A stretch of DNA of 23,167 nt from a virus: positions 1 to 23,167 of IMG/VR virus record IMGVR_UViG_3300050024_000159, one strand, 5' to 3'. Numbering within the stretch: position 1 is the first letter of the stretch; every line of letters starts with the position of its first letter. The notes below the pieces were generated by a model. That model saw nothing but the letters and a program-made list of their open reading frames with translations. It was not told the DNA's origin and searched no databases. Shown piece after piece: positions 6,758-13,503 of the stretch. The position numbers were made by a program, and so were the translations under genes.

Positions 6758-6789
6758 GATCGGAGTTATAACAGCTCCGATTTTTTTTT
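6758..6789 (+). terminator. Rho-independent terminator of the RNA unit
   Basis: ATCGGAG 6759-6765 pairs with CTCCGAT 6775-6781 around a 9-base loop, followed by a run of nine T. Confidence 0.9.
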
Positions 6790-6798
6790 GTCTGGAAA

Positions 6799-6830
6799 TT
6801 AGGAAAGTTATAAAATAGTTCGTACCTTTG
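6799..6830 (+). promoter_or_regulatory. Phage promoter for 6850-7221
   Basis: TTAG 6799-6802, spacer with GAAAGTTATAAAATAGTTCG, TACCTTTG 6823-6830; it begins 10 bp after the RNA terminator. Confidence 0.87.
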
Positions 6831-6849
6831 CTGTTCAAACATAAAAATT

Positions 6850-7221
6850 ATGAAACCTGAAGTATTGAATGCCAAAAATGAAATGATCGCTAAGTTTCTT
6901 GGTTACACCCTTGAACCTTGCAATAATGGGTTGGCGTGGGATCACCACAACAAGCCAGAGATTATAAATCTCCCGTTCAGTTTTCATGGAGAACTGCGTA
7001 GGATAAATCTCAAATTTGATATTTCATGGGATTGGCTGATGCCCGTCGTCCGTAAGATCGTCGAGCTGTGCATTGATAACGCTTCGGTCGAGACTGAGGA
7101 TGATTTATTCATGTCCGATTATTACACCAGCATACTGGACACCGTACCTCTTGCTGTCATTGAGGACGCATTCAGGGTGGTTGCCGAGTTCATCGAGTGG
7201 TATAATTCCATTGATAAATAA
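6850..7221 (+). CDS. Conserved hypothetical phage protein with SWDWLMPVV motif
   Basis: 123 residues. KFDISWDWLMPVVRKIVELC (around residues 55-75) resembles a short motif shared by many small Bacteroidetes phage proteins of unknown function. The N-terminus has MIAKFLGYTLEP, and the rest is acidic and helical with AFRVVAEFIEWYN near the end. It is a single-gene unit. Confidence 0.8.
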   Translation: MKPEVLNAKNEMIAKFLGYTLEPCNNGLAWDHHNKPEIINLPFSFHGELRRINLKFDISWDWLMPVVRKIVELCIDNASVETEDDLFMSDYYTSILDTVPLAVIEDAFRVVAEFIEWYNSIDK

Positions 7222-7222
7222 A

Positions 7223-7254
7223 TTAGGAAAGTTATAAAATAGTTCGTACCTTTG
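7223..7254 (+). promoter_or_regulatory. Phage promoter for the 7278-8480 operon
   Basis: TTAG 7223-7226, spacer with GAAAGTTATAAAATAGTTCG, TACCTTTG 7247-7254. Confidence 0.87.
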
Positions 7255-7277
7255 TTGAAACTTTAACATAACCCAAT

Positions 7278-7502
7278 ATGAAAACCACAGCTAAATTTGT
7301 TACAGAAATTACGGTGACTGACCCCGACAGTGGGGGAGAAGTTGAGCTTGACGTATTTAAGCATGAAAACGGCGGGATGTTCGCCATTGATGCCTCGTAC
7401 CTTGATCAGGCTTTTGATGATGATAAACCGATTGTCATTCCAAATCCTTTCCATCAGGAAGGTATTAAAACCAGTATTACGGTTGAACTGACTGGAATAT
7501 AA
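7278..7502 (+). CDS. Small acidic hypothetical protein, 74 aa
   Basis: First gene of a three-gene operon. It is beta-rich and acidic: alternating strands FVTEITVTDPDSGGEVELDVFKHENGG, then DASYLDQAFDDD and a C-terminal strand TSITVELTGI. No family recognised. The next ATG follows six bases after the stop. Confidence 0.72.
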   Translation: MKTTAKFVTEITVTDPDSGGEVELDVFKHENGGMFAIDASYLDQAFDDDKPIVIPNPFHQEGIKTSITVELTGI

Positions 7503-7508
7503 ACTGAC

Positions 7509-8075
7509 ATGGACGAATACCTGAACACCGAAAAATGGGAACAATGGACTGCCGACGGCGGACTGCTCGAATGCAAGGATGTTGAATTGGCAGCCAAAAT
7601 TCCAGTCAATATTGGCTGTGGCGTACATGAGGACAGAGGTGACGGCAAACTATGGGTTTCTACCCGTGAATACGGCGGAAGGGATAAAAAATATCTAAAA
7701 ACTATTACATTACAAATTAGCTCGTGGCGTGGTATATCTGCTGGTGCTGTTCATTTCTACGGACATCTTCAGGCTCATGGGGTTTATTTTGTATGTGAAG
7801 GAGAAAAAAATACTTATTCATCTTTCGGGCATGGCGTGCCAAAATATCTACAAAATATTAAGATTGAAATTACCCGCCCTGTAACCCAAGCAATGATTGA
7901 TGCCGACCCTGAAATGTGGGAGTATTACCGTGACGGTAGTACCACCGATAGGTTTGATACGGTGGAAGAAATTGTTGAGCGTGGCAAAACAGTGTTCAAG
8001 CAATGGTTTGGGCAAGGCTGGAAACTGGTGCTGGAAAAAGATTGGTCGTCCAAGAAAGAAGTCTTAAAAAGATAA
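7509..8075 (+). CDS. Hypothetical protein, 188 aa
   Basis: Second gene of the operon, three bases before the HNH gene. A glycine-rich middle (IPVNIGCGVHEDRGDGKLW, then WRGISAGAVHFYGHLQAHG) precedes an acidic helical C-terminal part ending KEVLKR. I recognise no family or catalytic motif. It may act with the HNH protein, but only proximity suggests this. Confidence 0.75.
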   Translation: MDEYLNTEKWEQWTADGGLLECKDVELAAKIPVNIGCGVHEDRGDGKLWVSTREYGGRDKKYLKTITLQISSWRGISAGAVHFYGHLQAHGVYFVCEGEKNTYSSFGHGVPKYLQNIKIEITRPVTQAMIDADPEMWEYYRDGSTTDRFDTVEEIVERGKTVFKQWFGQGWKLVLEKDWSSKKEVLKR

Positions 8076-8078
8076 AGT

Positions 8079-8480
8079 ATGATGATGAAGATCAAAGGTG
8101 AGCTGGTTCAGATACCAGATAAGCTCACTGGGCGCAGGGTTATTCAGGTAATGCCATTAGACTACCTGAACAGCGACCATGCGCAGCGACATCACAGGCT
8201 GGAAGTGTTTGCATTCAAGGGTGTACGCTGTGTGGTTCCTGATTGTCCGTGCGAGGGCGCATTCATCGCCGTCACCGCCGAAGGGCAAGAAACAACCAGA
8301 GGACTGCATTACGACCTATACACCGCCGACTTCAAGCTGATGACCGTGGATCACCACGTGGCAAAAGTGAACGGAGGCGGCGATCATCTGGCAAATAAGT
8401 TCCCAATGTGCGAGAAGCATAACAGCAGGAAGGGACAGCTATCACCTGAAATATTTTACGAAAGAGTAGGAAAGTTATAA
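8079..8480 (+). CDS. HNH endonuclease
   Basis: 133 residues (ATG repeated three times at 8079, 8082 and 8085; any could start). The HNH core is clear: an N-terminal zinc pair CVVPDCPC (Cys51, Cys56), GAFIAVTAE, then TVDHHVAKVNGGGDHLANKF (Asp91, His92, His93, Asn106) and MCEKHNSRKG (Cys111, His114, Asn115). HNH enzymes nick or cut DNA with one metal ion; phage versions act in packaging, homing or host DNA attack, and this sequence does not decide which. The stop TAA (8478-8480) is inside the next promoter, which encodes the last residues GKL. Confidence 0.85.
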   Translation: MMMKIKGELVQIPDKLTGRRVIQVMPLDYLNSDHAQRHHRLEVFAFKGVRCVVPDCPCEGAFIAVTAEGQETTRGLHYDLYTADFKLMTVDHHVAKVNGGGDHLANKFPMCEKHNSRKGQLSPEIFYERVGKL

Positions 8481-8497
8481 AATAGTTCGTACCTTTG
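8466..8497 (+). promoter_or_regulatory. Phage promoter for 8526-9199
   Basis: GTAG 8466-8469, spacer with GAAAGTTATAAAATAGTTCG, TACCTTTG 8490-8497. The -33 box is weakened because the upstream gene reads through it. Confidence 0.82.
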
Positions 8498-8525
8498 CCT
8501 GAACATTCACAAACATCTTACACCA

Positions 8526-8927
8526 ATGGAACAAATTAAAACAAAAATCAGGGAGCTGTTGGAAACGGCTCATACTGAAATTGATTACAAGAACGACCAT
8601 GATTGGTCGAAGTCCAAAGCCAAGTATGATAAAATGGATAGGATAATGGACGAGCTGAAAGCTCTTGCCAAAACCATCCCCACCTTATTGGGGCGCGTGC
8701 TGTCCTTCCGTGAGGGCGACGGTTATGCTCTATATGTTATTGTCAAGGTAGGCAAAGCCAACGTCACCGTCGAGTGGGTTCCCTATGTTGACAACTGGCA
8801 GACTGACCTGTTTAATGGCAACGATAAAATGCCCGTCGCAATGGCATCCAAGAAAATCGGCTCACAGGATTGGATGGATCAAATTTTTTCAAAGACGCCC
8901 GCAAACCAAGCAAATCCCGAATTATGA
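8526..8927 (+). CDS. Hypothetical protein, 133 aa
   Basis: The N-terminal 50 residues form a charged helix (KTKIRELLETAHTEIDYKND). A beta domain follows with REGDGYALYVIVKVGKANVTVEWVPYVDNW, a pattern also seen in small phage proteins of unknown role. Its TGA overlaps the ATG of the next gene in an ATGA arrangement (8924-8927), so translation of the two is probably coupled. Confidence 0.77.
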   Translation: MEQIKTKIRELLETAHTEIDYKNDHDWSKSKAKYDKMDRIMDELKALAKTIPTLLGRVLSFREGDGYALYVIVKVGKANVTVEWVPYVDNWQTDLFNGNDKMPVAMASKKIGSQDWMDQIFSKTPANQANPEL

Positions 8928-9199
8928 AAAAGATACAGAAAAGAAAGCCTCATGCCACAGGCGTCATCATTAACCTATTCAACATTGGAACAACCAAGCC
9001 CGCAACGTTCATCAATGAATTGGGAAAGCTCTGCAAAAAAGATAAACGCTGGGTGAACATGCACAAGTCCATCCACAGGGAAATCCTGAAAGCCGAGGGC
9101 AAGATACACCTTCCGCCGAACAAGGCGGAAACCCCGAAAAACGCATACAAGCGCAAAAAATTTCGCAAATCTGATTTACTTAAACTTAACACTGATTAA
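8924..9199 (+). CDS. Small basic hypothetical protein, 91 aa
   Basis: Overlaps the preceding gene by ATGA. The protein is very basic: MKKIQKRKPH at the start, KNAYKRKKFRKSD near the end. This suggests nucleic-acid binding, though no known fold is recognised. A methionine 18 codons upstream in the same frame lies inside the preceding gene and is rejected because of the ATGA overlap. Confidence 0.75.
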   Translation: MKKIQKRKPHATGVIINLFNIGTTKPATFINELGKLCKKDKRWVNMHKSIHREILKAEGKIHLPPNKAETPKNAYKRKKFRKSDLLKLNTD

Positions 9200-9206
9200 A
9201 ATAAAT

Positions 9207-9237
9207 TTGGAAAGTCGCAAAATAGTTCGTACCTTTG
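9207..9237 (+). promoter_or_regulatory. Phage promoter for the 9264-9872 operon
   Basis: TTG 9207-9209, spacer with GAAAGTCGCAAAATAGTTCG, TACCTTTG 9230-9237: a full match to the common form. Confidence 0.9.
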
Positions 9238-9263
9238 CATTGAACATTTAAAAACAAACACCA

Positions 9264-9455
9264 ATGAACTCGTACAAGATCACCAAAGTAGTAAAAGAAA
9301 TCACCACGGCGGTATATACCGTAACCGTTGAAGCGGATAACGTGGCTGGCGCTCAGGCTCAAGCCGTTGAAAACGACATGACGTTAAACTGGTCAGAAGA
9401 TCAAAATGAAATGCAGGACGCTGAATTACTGGAATTAATCGTTTCAAAATTATAA
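9264..9455 (+). CDS. Small hypothetical protein, 63 aa
   Basis: First gene of a three-gene operon. Two strands (KITKVVKEITTAVYTVTVEA) are followed by a helix with AGAQAQAVENDM and a WSEDQNEMQDAELLE tail. The arrangement is like the short strand-strand-helix proteins common in mobile elements. No function can be given. Confidence 0.72.
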   Translation: MNSYKITKVVKEITTAVYTVTVEADNVAGAQAQAVENDMTLNWSEDQNEMQDAELLELIVSKL

Positions 9456-9460
9456 GCCAT

Positions 9461-9679
9461 ATGTTAAAGAAATTAATCAAAATAATTGTAGGCAGTACAA
9501 TTTTTCTCTTTCTGGTCTTGTCGGCAGAAGACTTTGTAACCCATTCCGCGATTAAATCAAAAAGGCTGAAAAAATTAAAACTGGCGACCTCAATCAACCT
9601 GATGAAAATAAAAAGATTGAAACTGGCAGCCCGCATCAGGAAATACCAGCAACAGCAGATTGAAGACGCAAAAAAATAA
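9461..9679 (+). CDS. Small membrane-anchored coiled-coil protein, 72 aa
   Basis: One hydrophobic segment (about residues 7-22, IIVGSTIFLFLVLSAE) is preceded by lysines, so the C-terminal part may face outward. The rest is a very basic helix with repeated KRLKKLKLA and KRLKLAARI units and a glutamine run. Possibly a membrane-anchored phage protein; no family recognised. It starts five bases after the upstream stop. Confidence 0.7.
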   Translation: MLKKLIKIIVGSTIFLFLVLSAEDFVTHSAIKSKRLKKLKLATSINLMKIKRLKLAARIRKYQQQQIEDAKK

Positions 9680-9683
9680 ACCA

Positions 9684-9872
9684 ATGACAGAGCAACCATT
9701 TACCCCAGAAAACTTTGATAAGTTAAAATTAACCTGCCAACAGATCATAATGCTGGCGGATGAAAACTTGGATGGCAACCTGATGGCAGTCCAGCTAATT
9801 ATGCTGGGCAATAAAATCGGGGAATTTATTGATAACCCCATCGTTGCTACCTCTGGGGTGGTTAAAAAATAA
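9684..9872 (+). CDS. Small helical hypothetical protein, 62 aa
   Basis: The ATG at 9684 is four bases after the upstream stop; an in-frame TTG at 9660 lies inside the previous gene and is rejected. Helical and weakly acidic (LTCQQIIMLADENLDG, AVQLIMLGNKIGEFI). It is last in the operon, and its stop abuts the next promoter. Confidence 0.7.
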   Translation: MTEQPFTPENFDKLKLTCQQIIMLADENLDGNLMAVQLIMLGNKIGEFIDNPIVATSGVVKK

Positions 9873-9874
9873 AT

Positions 9875-9905
9875 TTGTAAAGTCGCAAAATACTTCGTAC
9901 CTTTG
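9875..9905 (+). promoter_or_regulatory. Phage promoter for 9930-10624
   Basis: TTG 9875-9877, spacer with AAAGTCGCAAAATACTTCG (ACTTCG variant), TACCTTTG 9898-9905. Confidence 0.87.
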
Positions 9906-9929
9906 CACCTGATTCAAACACAAACACCC

Positions 9930-10271
9930 ATGAAAAAAGAATTTAACATCGACGATTACTCACCAGAGGAAATTGAACGTACCAAAAAGGCGGTGATAGC
10001 AGCCAGTGATTTTGTAAACAATTACGGGCACAGTCCAGAGCTGTTCACTCGCCTCATGGCAAATGAGCACCGAACCCTTCAGCAAAGTTTTACCAAGCTC
10101 ATCCTGAGCTGGCTTGAATACATCGCCAGTGACGAGTACCGCACGGACGGGCGCAATGAAGCCAGCAAACAGACCGCTGAAAAGCTGGCGGCTGGATGGA
10201 AACTGCTGGGCAAACAGGATGAAAAATTAACGTATGGTATGCCGCCGTCGTCATGGCTGCCACTAATATAA
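9930..10271 (+). CDS. Hypothetical helical protein, 113 aa
   Basis: The ATG at 9930 is 25 bases after the -7 box; an in-frame TTG at 9903 overlaps that box and is rejected. The protein is almost all helix, with DYSPEEIERTKKAVIAASDF near the start and a tryptophan-containing helix around ILSWLEYIA. No family recognised. First of two genes. Confidence 0.73.
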   Translation: MKKEFNIDDYSPEEIERTKKAVIAASDFVNNYGHSPELFTRLMANEHRTLQQSFTKLILSWLEYIASDEYRTDGRNEASKQTAEKLAAGWKLLGKQDEKLTYGMPPSSWLPLI

Positions 10272-10276
10272 CAAGT

Positions 10277-10624
10277 ATGATCCTCATAACCTATACACGC
10301 CTCGAACTGGCAACCAGCAAAAAGCAGCTGGATTTTGTCAAGCTGGATTCCCTCGATGACATCTGGGGATGGCTGGACGGACTGGGTGGACAGCTGGTGT
10401 TCCAGCTCACCAATAAAAAGAAAGTTTTAACGCCGCAGGGATTCAAAAAATGCCCCGTTCCAGTCCCAAACGTGATCCAGATCATCAGCGAGGACGAAAA
10501 TACGCTGTTTAACGTGGAAAAGATCATCTGTGAACGCGGCATTTTGTTTTCGAGTATAACTCATTGCTCGGAAGAGTTAGTTGATTACATCGCTTTAAAA
10601 TGCGAAATTCGGCGCACTCAATAA
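10277..10624 (+). CDS. Hypothetical protein, 115 aa
   Basis: I prefer the ATG at 10277, five bases after the upstream stop; an ATG at 10253 would overlap the previous gene by 19 bases. The protein starts with a strand (MILITYTRLELA), has a WGWLDGLGG turn and ends with IALKCEIRRTQ. No family recognised. Its stop is four bases from the end of the convergent endonuclease gene. Confidence 0.72.
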   Translation: MILITYTRLELATSKKQLDFVKLDSLDDIWGWLDGLGGQLVFQLTNKKKVLTPQGFKKCPVPVPNVIQIISEDENTLFNVEKIICERGILFSSITHCSEELVDYIALKCEIRRTQ

Positions 10625-10628
10625 AATA

Positions 10629-11582
10629 TTAAGATAGGTGTTTGTGTTCTATGGGGTTGTCGGTGGTGCGATAACCCCTTTTTGTTTCTATAATGTCGGT
10701 AATGATATTCAAATAAGTTGCGCAATTTTTCGGAGAACATATTGCTCGATCAGCGTCAAGAATACATAAGCTTATATTTTTTTCTATGCAATGTTGAAAT
10801 TTATTATTATCTCGTTCTTGAATTTGATTTAACGTTTTTTCCCCGTATATAGGTTCATAATGAAAAATACCATTAATTTCAAACGCAAGTTTTAATGACG
10901 GAATGTATATATCCAATTCTAACCCTATAGTCACCGAACTATTATATATAATTTCAAGATCAGGGTAGAGTATTCCCAATTGGTCTTCCAGCCATACTTC
11001 TATTTTAGATCGGCGGTAGCCGTATGTTTTATGTGCCGTGTTATATTTACCAGAACAAGTACGTGAGCAAAAAAGTTGAGGATGGTGAAGAATTTTACTT
11101 ACAGTTTTATATACTGGTTTACCACATTCAGCACAGTTGATTAATTTTCTGGTAATATTATGTGCGTGTACACATTTCATTGAACAAAATAAGTTTTTCT
11201 TTACAAGTCGTTTTCTGGAAGGGTCTTTCGTTATTTCTTTTCCGCAATATGCGCAGTTAACAGTTATACTACTTATTTGAAATTTATCAGAGCAATCTTT
11301 AGAGCAAAAATGATTTATTGACCTATTAAACTGGCTGGGAATCTGGGCAATATCTTTACCGCAATAATCACATTGCGATTTTATTGTGTGATCTTTGCTT
11401 TTACTGGCGCACGATTTAGAACAATATTTGCCTTGGTTTTGATAGTGCTTATTACCTGATAAAATAGCAGTAACTATAACTTTTTTCTTTTGAAACGCGT
11501 GGTGACATATTTCGCACTCACATAACAAAAAAGCATTTGCTTTAGCTGTGGTATATTCTTCGGCAGTATAACGCGGTATCAT
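10629..11582 (-). CDS. Zinc-finger-array endonuclease, four fingers (homing-endonuclease-like)
   Basis: 317 residues, homologous along its length to 2389-3453. Four C-x2-C / F-C-S-x2-C modules: Cys21/23, 26, 54, 58; 71, 74, 93, 97; 110, 113, 133, 137; 150, 153, 172, 176. The nuclease domain follows: RRSKIEVWLEDQL, LELDIYIPSLKLAFEINGIF (Glu222, Asp224, Glu235) with His241 next, and ERDNNKF with Asp258. It is one module of about 39 residues shorter than its relative. AT-rich and on the minus strand, it sits between a stop codon and the next promoter, as an intergenic homing endonuclease would. The targets are unknown. Confidence 0.85.
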   Translation of the reverse strand: MIPRYTAEEYTTAKANAFLLCECEICHHAFQKKKVIVTAILSGNKHYQNQGKYCSKSCASKSKDHTIKSQCDYCGKDIAQIPSQFNRSINHFCSKDCSDKFQISSITVNCAYCGKEITKDPSRKRLVKKNLFCSMKCVHAHNITRKLINCAECGKPVYKTVSKILHHPQLFCSRTCSGKYNTAHKTYGYRRSKIEVWLEDQLGILYPDLEIIYNSSVTIGLELDIYIPSLKLAFEINGIFHYEPIYGEKTLNQIQERDNNKFQHCIEKNISLCILDADRAICSPKNCATYLNIITDIIETKRGYRTTDNPIEHKHLS

Positions 11583-11615
11583 ATGGTTGTTTATTATAAA
11601 TATAATGATATTTTG

Positions 11616-11623
11616 AAAAAGTA
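11616..11623 (-). promoter_or_regulatory. Candidate -7 element of the second endonuclease gene
   Basis: Minus-strand TACTTTTT lies 33 bases before the start, the same spacing as in the first endonuclease gene, and the ATATTTATAATAAA block beyond it is conserved. The last base departs from TAnnTTTG and no clear -33 box is seen. Confidence 0.4.
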
Positions 11624-11665
11624 TACCCTATTAATAAAAATACCCAGTTTTATTTCATTAAACAT

Positions 11666-11696
11666 TTTGTAAATCGCAAAATAGTTCGTACCTTTG
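11666..11696 (+). promoter_or_regulatory. Phage promoter for 11719-12372
   Basis: TTTG 11666-11669, spacer with AAATCGCAAAATAGTTCG, TACCTTTG 11689-11696. Confidence 0.86.
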
Positions 11697-11718
11697 TTGA
11701 AACTTTAAAACAATTACA

Positions 11719-12213
11719 ATGGACATGTTCAAGGAATTAATGGAAAAGAACCCCACAGCTAAAATCATCTACGCCGTCACGTGGCTGGATGAAAGCGGAA
11801 GGGAAGTAAAAGACTGGCTGGATGAACCCAAAGCAAGGGAAATATTTGCCCAGCATGCCGCAGAGAACGACGACACCCAGCTCTATAAAGCCTTGGTGAT
11901 TGACCTCGGCGACGGCAAGTGCGACGAACTGCACGGCGAAGTCATTGACAGCCACGAGCCGACAAATCAGAAAACAATTTACAAGAGCATCATCACCATT
12001 GAGGTGCTGCACGAAAAGCCGATTAATATGGAAGAACAAACCCTCGCACGGGTTATTTCAGAAATTGACGACGGCGACTGGTCAGGCAAATTTAGTGTTA
12101 CGGAACAGAACATTCCACTGGTGGGAATGAACGCCGTGGCAGCAACCAAAGCCCAAGGTTCCGATCCTGAATTTTTCGGGATGGACGACGAGGGAAATGA
12201 AACGGAGGACTAA
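11719..12213 (+). CDS. Acidic hypothetical protein, 164 aa
   Basis: Strongly acidic protein with several alternating strands and helices: TAKIIYAVTWLDESGREVKDW near the start, a LYKALVIDLGDGKCDELHGE region in the middle, and a C-terminal tail GMDDEGNETED. Such acidity is common in DNA-mimic and anti-host phage proteins, but that is only a composition argument. First gene of a two-gene unit. Confidence 0.75.
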   Translation: MDMFKELMEKNPTAKIIYAVTWLDESGREVKDWLDEPKAREIFAQHAAENDDTQLYKALVIDLGDGKCDELHGEVIDSHEPTNQKTIYKSIITIEVLHEKPINMEEQTLARVISEIDDGDWSGKFSVTEQNIPLVGMNAVAATKAQGSDPEFFGMDDEGNETED

Positions 12214-12216
12214 GAT

Positions 12217-12372
12217 ATGACAACAACAACAAATATTATTTACCCAGCGTATATTCAGTTAGGTACATATATAGAGGGTAATATTCGCAGAATAAAATTC
12301 AATAAAAACAACCCAAGACATATTAGTTTATTTCATAAGTTTTACAATATTCAATTACAAAAAGTGAAATAA
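12217..12372 (+). CDS. Short AT-rich hypothetical protein, 51 aa
   Basis: Begins MTTTTNIIYPAYIQLG and ends FYNIQLQKVK; the ATG is four bases after the stop of the previous gene. It is basic and rich in Ile, Asn and Tyr, and its DNA is far more AT-rich than its neighbours, so it may be a recent arrival or a fast-evolving small gene. The stop TAA (12370-12372) is directly before the next promoter. No family recognised. Confidence 0.55.
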   Translation: MTTTTNIIYPAYIQLGTYIEGNIRRIKFNKNNPRHISLFHKFYNIQLQKVK

Positions 12373-12373
12373 A

Positions 12374-12405
12374 TTAGGAAAGTCACAAAATAGTTCGTAC
12401 CTTTG
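12374..12405 (+). promoter_or_regulatory. Phage promoter, leaderless type, for 12410-13118
   Basis: TTAG 12374-12377, spacer with GAAAGTCACAAAATAGTTCG, TACCTTTG 12398-12405. The ATG lies only four bases beyond the -7 box, so the message probably starts at or next to the start codon. Confidence 0.87.
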
Positions 12406-12409
12406 TACT

Positions 12410-12712
12410 ATGAAAAAGATAACAAAAAAAGCATTCAGGGAACGGTGTGACTTCCACACGTACACTGGTTCAGGTTCCAAAACCAAGGTAATTTATTATG
12501 ACTGGCAGACCTTTGAACACACGGACATGGAACGTCGGACTGGATTCAAGTACGCAGTACGTGAGGGTAGGGAAAAATTGAAAGCAATTGAATTGTTTAA
12601 CATCCTATATGACTGGGTGGTGAATGAAGTGCAACCGCCTTACTACGTGGGCTACAAATACGCCCCGACTGACAAAGACAGATTCAAAGTACCTTTATCA
12701 TTAAACTTTTAA
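12410..12712 (+). CDS. Duplicated hypothetical protein A, copy 1
   Basis: 100 residues; the paralogue is 13504-13815. Shared stretches include MKKITKKAFRERC at the start, KVIYYDWQ, TGFKYAVRE, a LYDWVVNEV helix, and RFKVPLSLNF at the end. The family appears in phages and function is unknown. The start codon is four bases after the -7 box, giving an apparently leaderless message. In this copy a separate gene has been inserted between A and its coiled-coil partner. Confidence 0.8.
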   Translation: MKKITKKAFRERCDFHTYTGSGSKTKVIYYDWQTFEHTDMERRTGFKYAVREGREKLKAIELFNILYDWVVNEVQPPYYVGYKYAPTDKDRFKVPLSLNF

Positions 12713-12718
12713 ATCACT

Positions 12719-12970
12719 ATGGAAAAAGATAGAATATATTCCCCAAACTCAGTTCATCACGGTTGTTTGATTAGGTCATTAACCAAAGAACAATTTTTAG
12801 TGATTGAAAAAGAAAGAACGGCAGATTTTATTGAATGGCTATTTGATAATCATATTGATATATCGCAATCCAAAGCGTGGAAAGAATTTGAAAATTTTGA
12901 ACTAAACCAAGCAACAAATGAACGCAAAAGCAAAAAAAGAAGCACAGGCAAAAGTAATCGCGCACATTGA
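12719..12970 (+). CDS. Hypothetical protein inserted in cassette copy 1, 83 aa
   Basis: Starts six bases after gene A and overlaps the next gene by 53 bases in another frame. It carries LTKEQFLVIEKERTADFIEW and WKEFENFELN helices and a basic tail (NERKSKKRSTGK) that coincides with the overlap. The second cassette copy lacks it, and the DNA is more AT-rich, so it is probably a later insertion. The overlapping tail may have arisen when the reading frame ran into the neighbour. Confidence 0.6.
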   Translation: MEKDRIYSPNSVHHGCLIRSLTKEQFLVIEKERTADFIEWLFDNHIDISQSKAWKEFENFELNQATNERKSKKRSTGKSNRAH

Positions 12971-13118
12971 CACGGAACTTCGTAATGTTCAGCACGCCGT
13001 ATTTATGAATAAGCGCGCCATAAACGACCTTGTGGAAAAGCAGAAGGTTCTGAAAAAGGAACGCCACGAGCTAAATCAACTTTTATACTCGCTTAAACCA
13101 CCTAAAATATTGGAGTGA
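12918..13118 (+). CDS. Duplicated coiled-coil protein B, copy 1
   Basis: 66 residues; the paralogue is 13818-14015. Almost entirely helical, with the shared block LVEKQKVLKKERHEL near the middle and a hydrophobic heptad pattern (LRNVQHAVFMNKRAINDL). Probably an oligomerising coiled coil, perhaps acting with protein A since the two travel together. Starts inside the preceding gene. Confidence 0.72.
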   Translation: MNAKAKKEAQAKVIAHIDTELRNVQHAVFMNKRAINDLVEKQKVLKKERHELNQLLYSLKPPKILE

Positions 13119-13126
13119 AACTAAAT

Positions 13127-13157
13127 TTGCAAAGTCGCAAAATAGTTCGTACCTTTG
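13127..13157 (+). promoter_or_regulatory. Phage promoter for 13182-13466
   Basis: TTG 13127-13129, spacer with CAAAGTCGCAAAATAGTTCG, TACCTTTG 13150-13157. Confidence 0.9.
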
Positions 13158-13181
13158 CATTTCACTTTAAAACAAACACCA

Positions 13182-13466
13182 ATGAAAGTACTCAGAAGAT
13201 CACAGGTAACACAGGTTCATATTGAACGGGTGGTATCACACGACTTGGAAGTTGACGGTAAAACCTATACCAGATATGAAACTGTTGTGGTAGGCGTGCC
13301 ATATATGGATATGGATATTCTTGTACAGAAACCACAAATCAAATGGGATGAACAAGTGGGCGAACGCACCGTAAAGTATTTGAAAAGAGCCGAGGTAAAG
13401 GCGTTAAATCTGGAAGGCAAATTTGGGGCGTTGGATATCAATGACCGAAACGGAAATGGAAACTAA
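13182..13466 (+). CDS. Hypothetical protein between cassette copies, 94 aa
   Basis: The ATG at 13182 is 25 bases after the -7 box; an upstream in-frame TTG is part of the -7 box itself. Beta-rich, with VHIERVVSHDLEVDGKTYTR and a VVVGVPYMDMDILVQ strand, then KYLKRAEVKALNLEG. No family recognised. It lies between the two A-B cassettes with its own promoter. Confidence 0.72.
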   Translation: MKVLRRSQVTQVHIERVVSHDLEVDGKTYTRYETVVVGVPYMDMDILVQKPQIKWDEQVGERTVKYLKRAEVKALNLEGKFGALDINDRNGNGN

Positions 13467-13468
13467 AT

Positions 13469-13499
13469 TTGCAAAGTCGCAAAATAGTTCGTACCTTTG
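13469..13499 (+). promoter_or_regulatory. Phage promoter, leaderless type, for 13504-14015
   Basis: TTG 13469-13471, spacer with CAAAGTCGCAAAATAGTTCG, TACCTTTG 13492-13499; the ATG is four bases beyond, as in cassette copy 1. Confidence 0.9.
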
Positions 13500-13503
13500 C
13501 AAT

